Origin: SAR202-VII-2 sp965263165
GTDB taxonomy: Bacteria > Chloroflexota > Dehalococcoidia > Lucifugimonadales > SAR202-VII-2
NCBI GenBank assembly: GCA_965263165.1
Contig: OZ253584.1
Location: 2,852,001 to 2,916,000, forward strand
Length of the DNA: 64,000 nucleotides
Reading direction: 5' to 3'
A program made the translations under genes and the position numbers. The notes under the pieces are model-generated. The model ran no database searches and was not told where the DNA came from. It saw only the letters and a program-made list of their open reading frames with translations. Below are positions 50,050 through 59,059 of the stretch, one piece after another. Positions within the stretch are counted from its first letter, which is position 1, and the number at the start of each line of letters is the position of its first letter.

Positions 50050-50745
50050 ATGGTGAGCAGCTTTGAGGATCATGCCTGGAAGGACGTCGTCAGCCCGGAA
50101 GACTTGGAGCTTTACAAGCACTACGAGCGGCCCACCTACCTTGGGGAGCGGCCCGCCCTGCTGCTGATAGACCTCTACAACATGGCCTATGAAGGCGGCC
50201 CAGGCCCCGTCCACGAGGTCACGAAGACCTACCCCAGCGCCTGCGGCGACTATGCCTACGACGCCATTGAACCCACCAGGGACCTCATTGCCCTCGCCCG
50301 AGCCCGGGGCTTCCCCGTCTTCTACTCCACCGCCGACACCCGGCACAAGGGCCAGCGGGGCAGCGTCCGCGCAACCCATCGACAGTCCGGGGACAGCGGC
50401 GACGACCCCTTCGGCATCTACGCGGCCTTCAAGCCGGAGCCGGAGGACGTCATCATCCTGAAGGAGCGCGCCAGCACCTTCTTCGGCACGCCGCTGTCGG
50501 CCTACCTGACCCAGAACAAGGTGGACACCCTCATCGTCTGCGGCGAGAGCACCAGCGGCTGCGTCCGGGCCAGCGTGGTCGACGCCTACTCCCACGGCTA
50601 CCACACCGCCCTCGTCGAGGAGTGCACTTACGACCGCGCCCAGCTGTCGCACAAGATGAACCTCTTCGACATGCACCACAAATACGCCGACGTAATGCAT
50701 CTGGACGAGGTCAAGGAGCGCCTTCAGGCCTTCCGCGAGGTGTAA
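50050..50745 (+). CDS. Isochorismatase-family cysteine hydrolase
   Basis: A 231-residue hydrolase with the complete catalytic triad D41 (LLLIDLYN), K139 (IILKERAST) and C172 (STSGCVRASVVDA). The family includes N-carbamoylsarcosine amidases, nicotinamidases and ureidoacrylate hydrolases. AGAGGAGG lies eight bases before the ATG at 50050; a TTG two codons earlier is too close to it. The deacetylase gene starts three bases after the stop, so the two are coupled. Confidence 0.93.
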   Translation: MVSSFEDHAWKDVVSPEDLELYKHYERPTYLGERPALLLIDLYNMAYEGGPGPVHEVTKTYPSACGDYAYDAIEPTRDLIALARARGFPVFYSTADTRHKGQRGSVRATHRQSGDSGDDPFGIYAAFKPEPEDVIILKERASTFFGTPLSAYLTQNKVDTLIVCGESTSGCVRASVVDAYSHGYHTALVEECTYDRAQLSHKMNLFDMHHKYADVMHLDEVKERLQAFREV

Positions 50746-50748
50746 GCA

Positions 50749-51627
50749 ATGGACCCCCGCTCAACCGGCCCCTACCCCTACTCCCCCATCGTCGACCGGC
50801 CCAAGCTGACTTGGCCCAACGATGCGAGGGTGGCCCTATGGGTTATCCCTAACATCGAGTTCTTTGGCCTCGACCAGCCCATCGGCCCCAACCCCGGCCC
50901 GCCGCCCGATGTCCCCGCCTTTGCCATTCGGGACTACGGAGCGCGGGTGGGCATCTGGCGCATGATGGACGTGATGCACCGCTTCGGTGTACGGGGCACC
51001 GTGGCACTCAACGCCCTGGTCTGCGACTACTACCCCCAGATCATCGAGCGGTGCATGGCGCTGGACTGGGAGCTCATGGGCCACAACCTCACCAACACCC
51101 GCCGGCTCAACGTCATGCCCCCAGAAGAAGAGCGCGCCTCGATATTCGAGGCGCTGGACCGCATTGAGAAGGCGTCAGGGAAGCGCCCCACAGGCTGGAT
51201 GGGCTCCGGCGGCCACGAGTCGTGGCGCTCCCTGGAGTTCTTCGCCGAGGCGGGCCTGAAATACGTGGGCGAATGGGTCGCCGACGACCAGCCCTTCCTC
51301 ATGGACCCTATTGAGGGCCGCCGCCTCGTCGCCATGCCCTACACCATGGAGATCAACGACATCCCCATCTTCGATTTCAAGCACCACACGACCAAGGAGT
51401 TCGAAGACATCGTCAAGCGCCAGTTCGACGTCCTCTATAGAGAGGGTGCCGAATCGGGCCGGGTCATGGCCATCGCCCTGCACCCCTACCTCATCGGCCT
51501 ACCGCACCGCATCGACTCCCTCTCGGCAGTCCTAGAGTACATTACCTCCCACGAGGGCGTCTGGCTCGCCACCGGGGAGGAAATAACGGACCACTACCTC
51601 TCGGAGACCGGCGCATCGCAGCAGTGA
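50749..51627 (+). CDS. Polysaccharide deacetylase family protein (NodB-like)
   Basis: A 292-residue protein of the carbohydrate esterase 4 fold. A divergent NodB pattern appears: GTVALNALVCDYYPQI with an aspartate near 100, WELMGHNLTNTRRLNVMP with a single histidine, PTGWMGSGGHESW, and MAIALHPYLIGLPHR near the end. Related proteins act on ureides such as allantoin, and the isochorismatase gene directly upstream fits an amide or ureide pathway better than cell-wall work. There is no signal peptide. Confidence 0.88.
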   Translation: MDPRSTGPYPYSPIVDRPKLTWPNDARVALWVIPNIEFFGLDQPIGPNPGPPPDVPAFAIRDYGARVGIWRMMDVMHRFGVRGTVALNALVCDYYPQIIERCMALDWELMGHNLTNTRRLNVMPPEEERASIFEALDRIEKASGKRPTGWMGSGGHESWRSLEFFAEAGLKYVGEWVADDQPFLMDPIEGRRLVAMPYTMEINDIPIFDFKHHTTKEFEDIVKRQFDVLYREGAESGRVMAIALHPYLIGLPHRIDSLSAVLEYITSHEGVWLATGEEITDHYLSETGASQQ

Positions 51628-51664
51628 CAACCGCGGGGCGGCGCCCCGTAAGAGGAGGACCACC

Positions 51665-52735
51665 ATGAGCGAGAGCTACCGCTTTCACCTAGGCTCCAAC
51701 GTCGGCATCTGGACCATCCGCTACGCCTCCGGCAAATGGGAACTCCTTAGCGAGGGCGTTCCCGGAACCACTGTAGAAGGCCTTGAGATTTGCCCTTCGC
51801 GCCCCGAATGGCTGATTGCCGCCATCGCCTTCGACGGCGCCTACCTCAGCCGAGACGCCGGACTCCACTGGGATCGCGTCCTGGAAGGCGACATCCGCGA
51901 CATCGCCTTCGATCCCTCCGACGACCAAATCGTCTACGCCGGGGGCGGGCCGGTCCAGGTCCACCGCAGCACCGACCGGGGCCTGACATGGGAACCCATC
52001 AACTCGGTGAACATGGTCGCTCCCGAGGCCCAGAGCCGCTGGAGCGCGCCCTCGGCCTTGAAGGGCCAAGCTGGGCATGTCCGCGACATCTTCATCCACC
52101 CCGACGACTCCAACCTCATCATCGTCGCCATCGAGCACGGCGGCGTCATTCGTAGCTGCGACGGCGGGCGCTCTTGGGAGGACATCAGCGAGGGCATCAC
52201 CTACGTCGACATGCACACGGTGGGAACGCTGCCGCAGAGCAAGGAGCGGTTCTACGTGTCCTCAGCCAGGGGATTCTTCCGCAGCGACGACGTCGCCGAG
52301 GGCTGGACCCGCGTCGAGGAAGGCATGCCCTGGGGCTATACAGAGGCGCAGAGCTATTCCCACGCCTGGCATTTCCTGGAGGGGGACCCTCCGCGGCTGC
52401 TCGTCGCCGGGGCCAACGGCTCGCCGGGCTTTTGGGACCGCCCAACAAGGGCCGAAGGCGTCATGCTCATCAGCGACGATGAAGGCGAACGCTGGCGCAC
52501 CGCCAATGAGGGACTGCCGTCGCCGATGCGCTGGATGGCCGCCGATCTCGCCCTGCACCCCGGCGATCCCAACGTCGTCTTTGCCGGCATGGGAGACGAG
52601 CCTCGCGGGTTTGGCCTGCGACCCGGCACGCGGGGCTCCGGCGCTATCTACATCAGCCGCGACCGCGGCGACTCCTGGGCGCCCCTGATCCCCGACCTGC
52701 CCGCGCTGGAAGTGCTGCATGCCGTGCCGGAGTAG
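51665..52735 (+). CDS. BNR/Asp-box repeat beta-propeller protein
   Basis: A 356-residue propeller with at least five Asp-box motifs of the form S-x-D-x-G-x-x-W: SRDAGLHW, STDRGLTW, CDGGRSW, SDDEGERW and SRDRGDSW. Such folds occur in sialidases, sortilin-like proteins and photosystem assembly factors. No signal peptide or catalytic sialidase residues are evident, so a binding or lactonase-like role is possible. AGAGGAGG precedes the ATG. It follows the deacetylase by 37 bases. Confidence 0.87.
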   Translation: MSESYRFHLGSNVGIWTIRYASGKWELLSEGVPGTTVEGLEICPSRPEWLIAAIAFDGAYLSRDAGLHWDRVLEGDIRDIAFDPSDDQIVYAGGGPVQVHRSTDRGLTWEPINSVNMVAPEAQSRWSAPSALKGQAGHVRDIFIHPDDSNLIIVAIEHGGVIRSCDGGRSWEDISEGITYVDMHTVGTLPQSKERFYVSSARGFFRSDDVAEGWTRVEEGMPWGYTEAQSYSHAWHFLEGDPPRLLVAGANGSPGFWDRPTRAEGVMLISDDEGERWRTANEGLPSPMRWMAADLALHPGDPNVVFAGMGDEPRGFGLRPGTRGSGAIYISRDRGDSWAPLIPDLPALEVLHAVPE

Positions 52736-52741
52736 GCCCGC

Positions 52742-52824
52742 CTAGCTGTAGTTCTAGGGACGTTGCGGCGGGCGTGAGATGGAAGAATCCTCCCGCGTCC
52801 CTTACCGCGTAGTCGGGTAAGGGA
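52742..52824. repeat. CTAG-started miniature element, right end decayed
   Basis: Begins CTAGCTGTAGTTCTAGGGACG seven bases after the BNR gene stop and contains the hairpin TCCCTTACC (52798-52806) / GGTAAGGGA (52816-52824). The right terminus is not recognisable before the next gene's stop codon. Confidence 0.55.
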
Positions 52825-52833
52825 TGGAACCCC

Positions 52834-54030
52834 TCATAACGGCAGTTGCACCTCCCGGTGCATCCTCGCCGATTCAAGAATCGCCAGGCAGACCTCCACC
52901 GACGCCCGGCCCCAATGTCCGTCATACACCGGCGGCCTGGAGCCAGCGACTGCTTCATAGAGCTCATCAACGAACTCCGCCCGCCCCGGCGTCCGGCCGG
53001 TGAGCGGCAACGGCAGCTCGCGCCGGCCATCGTCGGCATACACGACAACGCTATCGCCGGAAGGACGCAGGTCGCCCTTTTCGCAGCTTGCGACGACTAC
53101 GCCAAAGTGCGGCTGGTGATGCGGCGCTCCGCCGGGGTCCAACGCCCGTCGATACTCGGAGGCGCGGTTGGCAATGCGAAGCCGGACCTCCTCCGCATGG
53201 TCCTTCACCTGACCGAGCGCCCTTCGAGCGGCGCCGGGGTCCGGCGCCCGCCCCTCGCCGCTCTCCCCCACCGAAAGGTTGATCTCGGCGATGTCGAAGT
53301 AGTCATAGCCGCTGTGCGCCATCGATGCGACGACGCCGTTGTCGAACTCCAGGAAAACCAGGCTGCTTGCCGGTGTGGGCCGATCCGGGTCCCAGGCTCC
53401 CGTGGCGGCGCGCACGCTCCGGACGGCGCCGCCGGCCAACGTCCGGACCATGTCTATCTGGTGCACCACCTGGTTGAATACCGCCCCCCCGCCGAGGCGC
53501 TCGTCAAGGTCGTGCAGGGGCCTGTAGCGATAGAGCCAGTCGTTGTAGTTCCACGTGTTGACCATGCGCACCGGCCCCAGTTCGCCGCCGGCAATGACGT
53601 CCCGCATCCTCTGGATGGCCGGGCTCAACGCGTGGGTGTAGCCAACGAGCAGCTGAACCCCGTTCCTTGCCGCAGCCGCAATCATGCGGTCGCAGTCTTC
53701 CAGGGTCAGCGCCATTGGCTTTTCCACCACCACGTGCTTGCCGTGCTCCGCCGCGAGAACGGCGTGCTCCCCGTGCGCGCCATGGGGCGTAGCTATGTAC
53801 ACCACGTCGATGCTGGGGTCAGCGCACAGTTCCTCCAGCGCGCCGTAGGGCCGCGTCTGGAACTCTCGAACAAAGACCTCCAAGGCTTCACCCTCGGCGT
53901 CGCATGCCGCCGCGATGCTAACCCTGGGGTCCTGTGCAAGGGCCGGCAGCATCAACGACGACGCCGTCCCCAGCCCGACAACCCCCAGGCGAAGCTGCTG
54001 CCCGTCCGTTGAAGATGCCACGAGGGTCAC
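52834..54030 (-). CDS. Gfo/Idh/MocA family oxidoreductase
   Basis: A 398-residue NAD(P)-dependent dehydrogenase, usually acting on sugars, inositols or their derivatives. The cofactor segment LRLGVVGLGTASSLM is near 14-28, and VVVEKPMALTLEDCDRM near 98-114 holds the catalytic-type EKP lysine. The C-terminal substrate domain is complete. It converges with the BNR gene and is followed upstream by DUF3891 and amidohydrolase genes on the same strand, probably one transcript. Confidence 0.93.
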   Translation of the reverse strand: MTLVASSTDGQQLRLGVVGLGTASSLMLPALAQDPRVSIAAACDAEGEALEVFVREFQTRPYGALEELCADPSIDVVYIATPHGAHGEHAVLAAEHGKHVVVEKPMALTLEDCDRMIAAAARNGVQLLVGYTHALSPAIQRMRDVIAGGELGPVRMVNTWNYNDWLYRYRPLHDLDERLGGGAVFNQVVHQIDMVRTLAGGAVRSVRAATGAWDPDRPTPASSLVFLEFDNGVVASMAHSGYDYFDIAEINLSVGESGEGRAPDPGAARRALGQVKDHAEEVRLRIANRASEYRRALDPGGAPHHQPHFGVVVASCEKGDLRPSGDSVVVYADDGRRELPLPLTGRTPGRAEFVDELYEAVAGSRPPVYDGHWGRASVEVCLAILESARMHREVQLPL

Positions 54031-54105
54031 CTGGCGCCGGATTGTGGCTCTGGCAGGCCAGCCAGTCAGGTTGGCCTGCCAAGCTTTCTCACATGGACAG
54101 TGGCC

Positions 54106-54927
54106 CTACGCCGTGAACGTGAACTCTAGGAGACTGCGGGGCGACCTGTGGTAGGCCTCCCTGATCTCCTCGTCGGATGCGCCCACCATCGGCGCCATCT
54201 CCCTGCCCCGGACGGCCACCGTCAATGGCGAAACATCGAATGGGAAGGGGTCGATCTTCAAGACCCTCTCGCCAATGGGAACAATGGTGAACTTCGCGTC
54301 GTCCTGCGTTTCATAGGACATGGGAACGGGCCCGATGAAATGCTCGGTCAGGCGCCCTTCGTCCCATCCCTCGCAGCAGAAGTAGATCGACAAGAGGTCG
54401 TAGAGTTGCAGGATCCGGTAGTTTGTCCATAGCTCATGCTCGAACGCTGCGTCGCCGTTTCCCAGCGCCTGCATTTCCACCTTCTGGGCAGCCTCCAAAC
54501 GCTCCGTGATAGCCGTAATCTCCGGGCTGGCCGCTCTTGCCCCCTGGGATGCCCTGGTAGAGCTCTGGACAGTCTCGTAGCGTTGTTGCCAGAGCCCCGT
54601 CCGATGCATCGACACGACGAGCGCCGCGTAGCGGTCGTGGGAGGCAATCCAATCAATGTTACGGACGTAGCAGTCCAATTGCCCCGGGAATCCCAGGGGC
54701 TCGCCCAATCCAGCGGGGCGCCCCTTTTCGGAGTTGATGGGAGGCAAATGTTCCCATTCGCGGTACCCGCCGTCGTGGTGCGACGTCCCAAACACCATCG
54801 AAGCGTACGGCCGCAGCCTTTCGAACTTGTCGTTGCCCCAGTGGGCCGCAAACTGCCCCGACAACTCGGTATGGTCCTGTTGGTCGACTAGGAAGAAATT
54901 GCCGTCAGCCGTCTCTCGTATCATCAT
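54106..54927 (-). CDS. DUF3891 family protein
   Basis: A 273-residue protein of the DUF3891 family, with unknown biochemical role. Recognisable features are DQQDHTELSGQFAAHWG near 14-30, HHDGGYREWEH, ASHDRYAALVVSMHRTGLW and YDLLSIYFCCEGW. The several conserved histidines and aspartates (HHDGG, SHD, SMH) resemble HD-type metal sites; hydrolase activity is my inference. The ATG pair at 54922-54927 gives the start. It lies between the oxidoreductase and an amidohydrolase. Confidence 0.82.
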   Translation of the reverse strand: MMIRETADGNFFLVDQQDHTELSGQFAAHWGNDKFERLRPYASMVFGTSHHDGGYREWEHLPPINSEKGRPAGLGEPLGFPGQLDCYVRNIDWIASHDRYAALVVSMHRTGLWQQRYETVQSSTRASQGARAASPEITAITERLEAAQKVEMQALGNGDAAFEHELWTNYRILQLYDLLSIYFCCEGWDEGRLTEHFIGPVPMSYETQDDAKFTIVPIGERVLKIDPFPFDVSPLTVAVRGREMAPMVGASDEEIREAYHRSPRSLLEFTFTA

Positions 54928-54997
54928 GATGCACACTCCCCCGCAAGTTGAATCCCAACTCTCGAAACGATCCCCCGCGCCCCGCAGTTGCAAGCGA

Positions 54998-56068
54998 TTA
55001 CAGCCCGTACAGGGCCGTTGGGTTATCGTCCAGGATCTTGTCCACAACGCGGCTGGGAATAACGCTCTCCCGCTGTAGCCTGCGGATGGCGTCGATCTCC
55101 GCCGCAGTGTCTGCGTGGCCGTAGTCGGACCCCAGCACAAGATTGTCCTCGCCGCTGAAGTTGAGCACATAGTCGAGGTCGTCGCGCGTCAGGCACTCCA
55201 CGTAGAACCGGCTCTCCTTCAACATGTCCGCCGACACGTGGTCGCCTACTTTGGCAAGCCTGTTGTCCAAGTCGTTCAACATCCACGGCACCCAGGAAGC
55301 GCTCGCCTCCATGAACCCCCATCGGAGGTCGGGGAACTTGTCGGGAATCCTCTTGATGAGCAGGTCGTGGACGCAGCCGGCCATCGCCATCTTGAACTTC
55401 AAGAACCCGCTGGCCCGGATGAACAGGTCTCTCATGCCAAGGTTGCCCTCGCCGTCATGGACGGTGATGGGCATATTCAGCTTGCTCGCCTCTTCATAGA
55501 TGGGGGAAAAGTAGGGATCGGAGAGCAGCCTGTCGCGCTCCACCGTCCTCATGTACACGCCGCAGGCCCCGTTCTCCTTGCCAAAGTGGATCTCCTCCAG
55601 CGCCTTGTCCATCGTCAGCAGGGGTGGAATCACCGCCCACCGCAGACGATTGTTGCTTCCCTTCCACACCTCGGCCATCCAGCGGTTGTAGCTCCGGCAC
55701 GTCGCCAGGTCAATATCGTCCTTGTTCGTCATAACGTGGATGAAATAGCTCGGGTACAGCATCTGCACGTCGACGCCCAACTCATCCATGTGTGCGAGGC
55801 GGGTCGCCAGGTTCGTCACCTCCCTGGCCTCGCGGGCTGTATGGGAAACCGCCCCTCTCCCCCCCGGCTCCTCAGCGTCCGGAATCCCATAGAGGTTGTC
55901 TTGGTGCTGTTGCAGATACCTGCCGTCCACAAGCCAGTAGGCGGGCCCGCGCTCTTCCTCGTTCTTGGGAATGACCAGCAACGGCCTCAGATGCCGCTCC
56001 GACTCGTCAACGTACGACCAGGTCCGTTCGTTCTCAATGACATGGCAGTCGGCGTCGATAATAGGCAT
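54998..56068 (-). CDS. Amidohydrolase family protein (ACMSD-like)
   Basis: A 356-residue TIM-barrel metal enzyme. IIDADCHVIENERTW at the start supplies the metal-site motif (D-x-H form), YPSYFIHVMTNKDD and AVIPPLLTMD follow, and LVLGSDYGHADTAAEID near 316 carries the C-terminal aspartate. It is distinct from the homologue at 17040. The family includes decarboxylases of aromatic acids and gamma-resorcylate; the substrate is not predictable. Together with the DUF3891 and Gfo/Idh genes it forms a minus-strand trio. Confidence 0.9.
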   Translation of the reverse strand: MPIIDADCHVIENERTWSYVDESERHLRPLLVIPKNEEERGPAYWLVDGRYLQQHQDNLYGIPDAEEPGGRGAVSHTAREAREVTNLATRLAHMDELGVDVQMLYPSYFIHVMTNKDDIDLATCRSYNRWMAEVWKGSNNRLRWAVIPPLLTMDKALEEIHFGKENGACGVYMRTVERDRLLSDPYFSPIYEEASKLNMPITVHDGEGNLGMRDLFIRASGFLKFKMAMAGCVHDLLIKRIPDKFPDLRWGFMEASASWVPWMLNDLDNRLAKVGDHVSADMLKESRFYVECLTRDDLDYVLNFSGEDNLVLGSDYGHADTAAEIDAIRRLQRESVIPSRVVDKILDDNPTALYGL

Positions 56069-56230
56069 GGATACACCCCCTCAGCATCGCTCCTTACCAT
56101 CCCCGCCCTTTTAGACGAAACAGCCTCCGATGTCAACCGCGGCGGCGCGCCAGCCGCTGCATGCTAAACTAGATGGCGCAGGCCGCCTGGCCTGGCTCTC
56201 AGCCCAGCAACACCTCCACCACCGTACGAC

Positions 56231-56776
56231 GTGCCGAACGCCTCCGATTCCAACCGCCCGCCAACCAGCCGCTCCGGGCGAGCGATTGGCATCGCCCAGC
56301 TTGCCGCGGCTCTACTGGTCGCCCTGTTTCTCGGGGCGGCCTGCGGCGGCGGCGAGGACACCGGCGAGCGGGTCAGGAAGGCGGTTGCAGCCTGGACGGC
56401 CACGGGGCTGGATGACCTCGCCGGGCGCATGGCAGGCTTCGTCGCCGGGGAGATCGAGGCGTCGCCGCAGGCCATCGAGACGGCCCTCGCCGAGAGCGTC
56501 GCCCACAACCTGAACTGGGCCATCGTCGACACCCGGGAAGTGAGCGGCGGCATAAGGGCCGAAGTGCAACTGGAAGCGCCCTTTGACGGCCACCTCGGCG
56601 GCGCGGCGCGCACCTACAGCCTGCGCGTCGCGTACAACCTGCTGGTCAGCGGCGATTCGGTGGAAGAGGCCATTCTCATCATCGACTCCCTGGACCTCGT
56701 CAGCGCCTCTCCCCCACCACCCACGGGGCTGCCCGCTGTCGCAGTCCACGAGCCTGACGCCAATGCGCCGGCCTAG
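56231..56776 (+). CDS. Predicted lipoprotein, unknown function
   Basis: A 181-residue protein with a lipoprotein signal: a basic N-region, the hydrophobic stretch IAQLAAALLVALFLGAAC and lipobox LGAA-C38. The mature part (after GGGEDTGERV) is about 140 residues and shows no family I know; it has a proline-rich C-terminal tail. The start is GTG at 56231. It would be anchored on the outer face of the cytoplasmic membrane. Confidence 0.7.
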   Translation: MPNASDSNRPPTSRSGRAIGIAQLAAALLVALFLGAACGGGEDTGERVRKAVAAWTATGLDDLAGRMAGFVAGEIEASPQAIETALAESVAHNLNWAIVDTREVSGGIRAEVQLEAPFDGHLGGAARTYSLRVAYNLLVSGDSVEEAILIIDSLDLVSASPPPPTGLPAVAVHEPDANAPA

Positions 56777-56876
56777 CGGGAGAGCCGCCGCTTCAGGTCA
56801 GACGCCGCGCCACGCCCAAGAGGGCCAAGCCCCCACTCGCTTGCAGAGAGGGCCGGGGGGAAAGTCCGGCGCCGGC

Positions 56877-57137
56877 CTATTCCCCGCCCGAGTCTTCTGC
56901 GAAGGACCCTTCCATCCATACGCAGGTTACGGAAGCCTTGACGCCCTTTATGGCCCGGATCTTATTCCGCACCGTCCAGATCAGGTCCACGCCTGTGTCG
57001 CACGCCAGTTCTACAACGAGGTCGTAGGGACCCAGAACCTCCCGCACGAGAGCGTCGGGAAGATCCCCAAGCCGCCGCACGACCTCAGCAGTCATGTCCG
57101 GCTCCACGTTGAGTAGGACGTAAGCGTTAGCCGCCAT
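56877..57137 (-). CDS. Stand-alone Lrp/AsnC ligand-binding (RAM) domain protein
   Basis: An 86-residue protein with the ACT-like effector domain of Lrp/AsnC regulators: AYVLLNVEPDMTAEVVRRL, REVLGPYDLVVELACD and KIRAIKGVKASVTCVWM. There is no helix-turn-helix, so it probably senses a small molecule or pairs with other Lrp proteins. ATG at 57137; a GTG-led two-residue extension is possible. It is divergent from lexA. Confidence 0.88.
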   Translation of the reverse strand: MAANAYVLLNVEPDMTAEVVRRLGDLPDALVREVLGPYDLVVELACDTGVDLIWTVRNKIRAIKGVKASVTCVWMEGSFAEDSGGE

Positions 57138-57272
57138 GACCAACCTCCCTTGGATGCTGCAACGTTCCGCGCCAAGTCTTTTCTTGCCGACGCGATAGCT
57201 GGATTATACACGCTCCCCCCAGGTCGAAGTAGGCAGACGAAGGCCCCCATGTCGCCCAAGGACAAACCGCAC

Positions 57273-57324
57273 TTGACACAACCCGCACGCATGTACTATT
57301 TTTATCTAGGGCGAACATTCGTTC
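57273..57324 (+). promoter_or_regulatory. lexA promoter with SOS box
   Basis: TTGACA at 57273-57278 with TATTTT (spacer 18) or TACTAT (spacer 15) downstream. CGAACATTCGTTC at 57312-57324 matches the Gram-positive LexA operator CGAAC-RNRY-GTTYC with one mismatch. Its position between promoter and lexA fits autoregulation. Confidence 0.7.
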
Positions 57325-57361
57325 CTCCGCCAGAACCTATCTCACACGTTGAGGGTCCAGC

Positions 57362-58003
57362 GTGAAAAACCTTTCAGACAAGCAACAGAGGATCTTGAAA
57401 TTCCTGGAGCAGTTCATCGATGAACGCGGCTATCCACCCACCGTCAGAGACATCCAGCATGGCTGTGGGATCAGCTCCACGTCCGTCGTTGACTACAACC
57501 TGCGCCTCTTGGAGCGCGAGGGCTACATCAACAGAGACCCGGACGTCTCACGCGGCATTGGCCTGAAGGACAGGGGCCTCTCCCGCAAAGACAACGTGAT
57601 ATCGCTCCCCGTCCTCGGCTACATCGCCGCCGGCGTCCCCATCCCCGTCCCCACCGCCGAAGGCTGGGCCAAGGTCGAACCCTTGGACAGGGTCGACGTA
57701 CCAACGTCCCTGACCGGCGGCCTTCAGGACGTTTACGCCCTGAAGGTGAAGGGCCTGTCCATGATCGACGCCCTCATAGACGAAGGCGACGTCGTGGTCC
57801 TGGAACCCACCCGGCAGGCCCACAACAACGACATGGTGGCCGCCGTCCTCACCGAAACCAACGAGGTCACCCTCAAGCGCTTCCACCAGGAAGGGGCCCG
57901 CGTTCGCCTCCAGCCCGCCAACACCCAGATGCAGCCCATCTACGTTGACGCCGATAAGGTTGAGGTTCACGGCCGCGTCGTAGCTGTCCTGCGCCTGCTG
58001 TAG
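57362..58003 (+). CDS. lexA: LexA repressor
   Basis: SOS repressor that cleaves itself when RecA is activated. The 213 residues comprise an N-terminal winged helix (QQRILKFLEQFIDERGYPPTVRD, about 8-30) and the S24 domain. The cleavage bond is A90-G91 (YIAAGVP), the nucleophile S133 (GLSMIDALIDEGD, with L in place of the usual D before S) and the base K172 (TLKRF). The start is GTG at 57362. An SOS box lies 38 bases upstream. An IS element begins ten bases after its stop. Confidence 0.96.
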   Translation: MKNLSDKQQRILKFLEQFIDERGYPPTVRDIQHGCGISSTSVVDYNLRLLEREGYINRDPDVSRGIGLKDRGLSRKDNVISLPVLGYIAAGVPIPVPTAEGWAKVEPLDRVDVPTSLTGGLQDVYALKVKGLSMIDALIDEGDVVVLEPTRQAHNNDMVAAVLTETNEVTLKRFHQEGARVRLQPANTQMQPIYVDADKVEVHGRVVAVLRLL

Positions 58004-58016
58004 AGATAGCCGCTAG

Positions 58017-59059
58017 CTGTAGTTCCCATAGAGGTTGTTGACAGGTGGGGGGCCTCGCTGTTGCTGTTGTGTAACCAAAACCAGCAGCGACAGGAGGCCC
58101 TCATGGAACATCGTAACGCACGCTTGACCCCCGTGACTCGCGCTGAATTGGTCGAACAGGTGTTGTCCGGCTGGCCCCAGGCCGAAGTGGCCCGCTTGTT
58201 CCGCGTCTCCCGCGCGACCGTCGCCAAGTGGGTGCTGCGGTTCCGTGAAGGCGGGCCAGACGCGCTCCACGACCGCTCCAGCCGTCCCCTGCGCAGCCCC
58301 CGCCAAACCGGTCAGCTGCAGGAAGCAGCCATCTGCACTGCACGCCGCATGCTTGCCTGGGGGCCGCACCGCATCGGGTGGCGGTTGGGCATCGCCCGCT
58401 CCACCGTCTACGCCGTCCTGCGCCGCGCCGGACTCCACCGCCTCGCGTGGCTCCATCGCACCACACGGGAGATCGTTCGCTACGAGCATGCCCGCCCCGG
58501 CGCGCTGGTTCACCTCGACATCAAGAAACTCGGCCGCATCCCGCAGGGTGGCGGCAAGCGCATCCTGCCCGGCTTCGCGGAGACCCGCAGTGGTCCTCAG
58601 CGCGGCCCCCGCCTCGGTTTCGACTTCCTCCACGTGGCCGTGGATGACCACTCCCGCTATGCCTACGTCGAGGCCCTGCCGGACGAACGCGGCCCGACGG
58701 CCGCCGCCTTCCTTGTTCGAGCACTTGCCCACTTCGAGCGCTTGGGCATCGCCGCCGAGCGCATCCTGACTGACAATGGCGCCTGCTACGTGAGTCGCAT
58801 CTTCACCGACACGGCGGCGGCCAGGAATATACGGGTGAAGCGCACGCGGCCTTTCCGGCCTCAGACCAACGGCAAGGCGGAGGCGTTCAACAAGATCATG
58901 CAGGCCGAGTGGGCCTACCAGCGACCGTACTCCTCCAACCGCGAGCGGCTCAACGCGTTGCCTGGGTTCCTCGCGTATTACAATCACCGGCGTCCACACG
59001 GCGGCATCGGCGGGGCTACTCCCGCGTCCCGCCTGTCAACAACGTCCCTGGGAACTACA
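58017..59059 (+). mobile_element. IS481-family insertion sequence, ~1.04 kb
   Basis: The ends are imperfect inverted repeats: left CTGTAGTTCCCATAGAGG and right (complement) CTGTAGTTCCCAGGGACG, both continuing to GTTGTTGACAGG. The element is flanked on both sides by CTAG (58013-58016 and 59060-59063), the target duplicated by the type member IS481. One transposase gene fills it. Confidence 0.85.
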
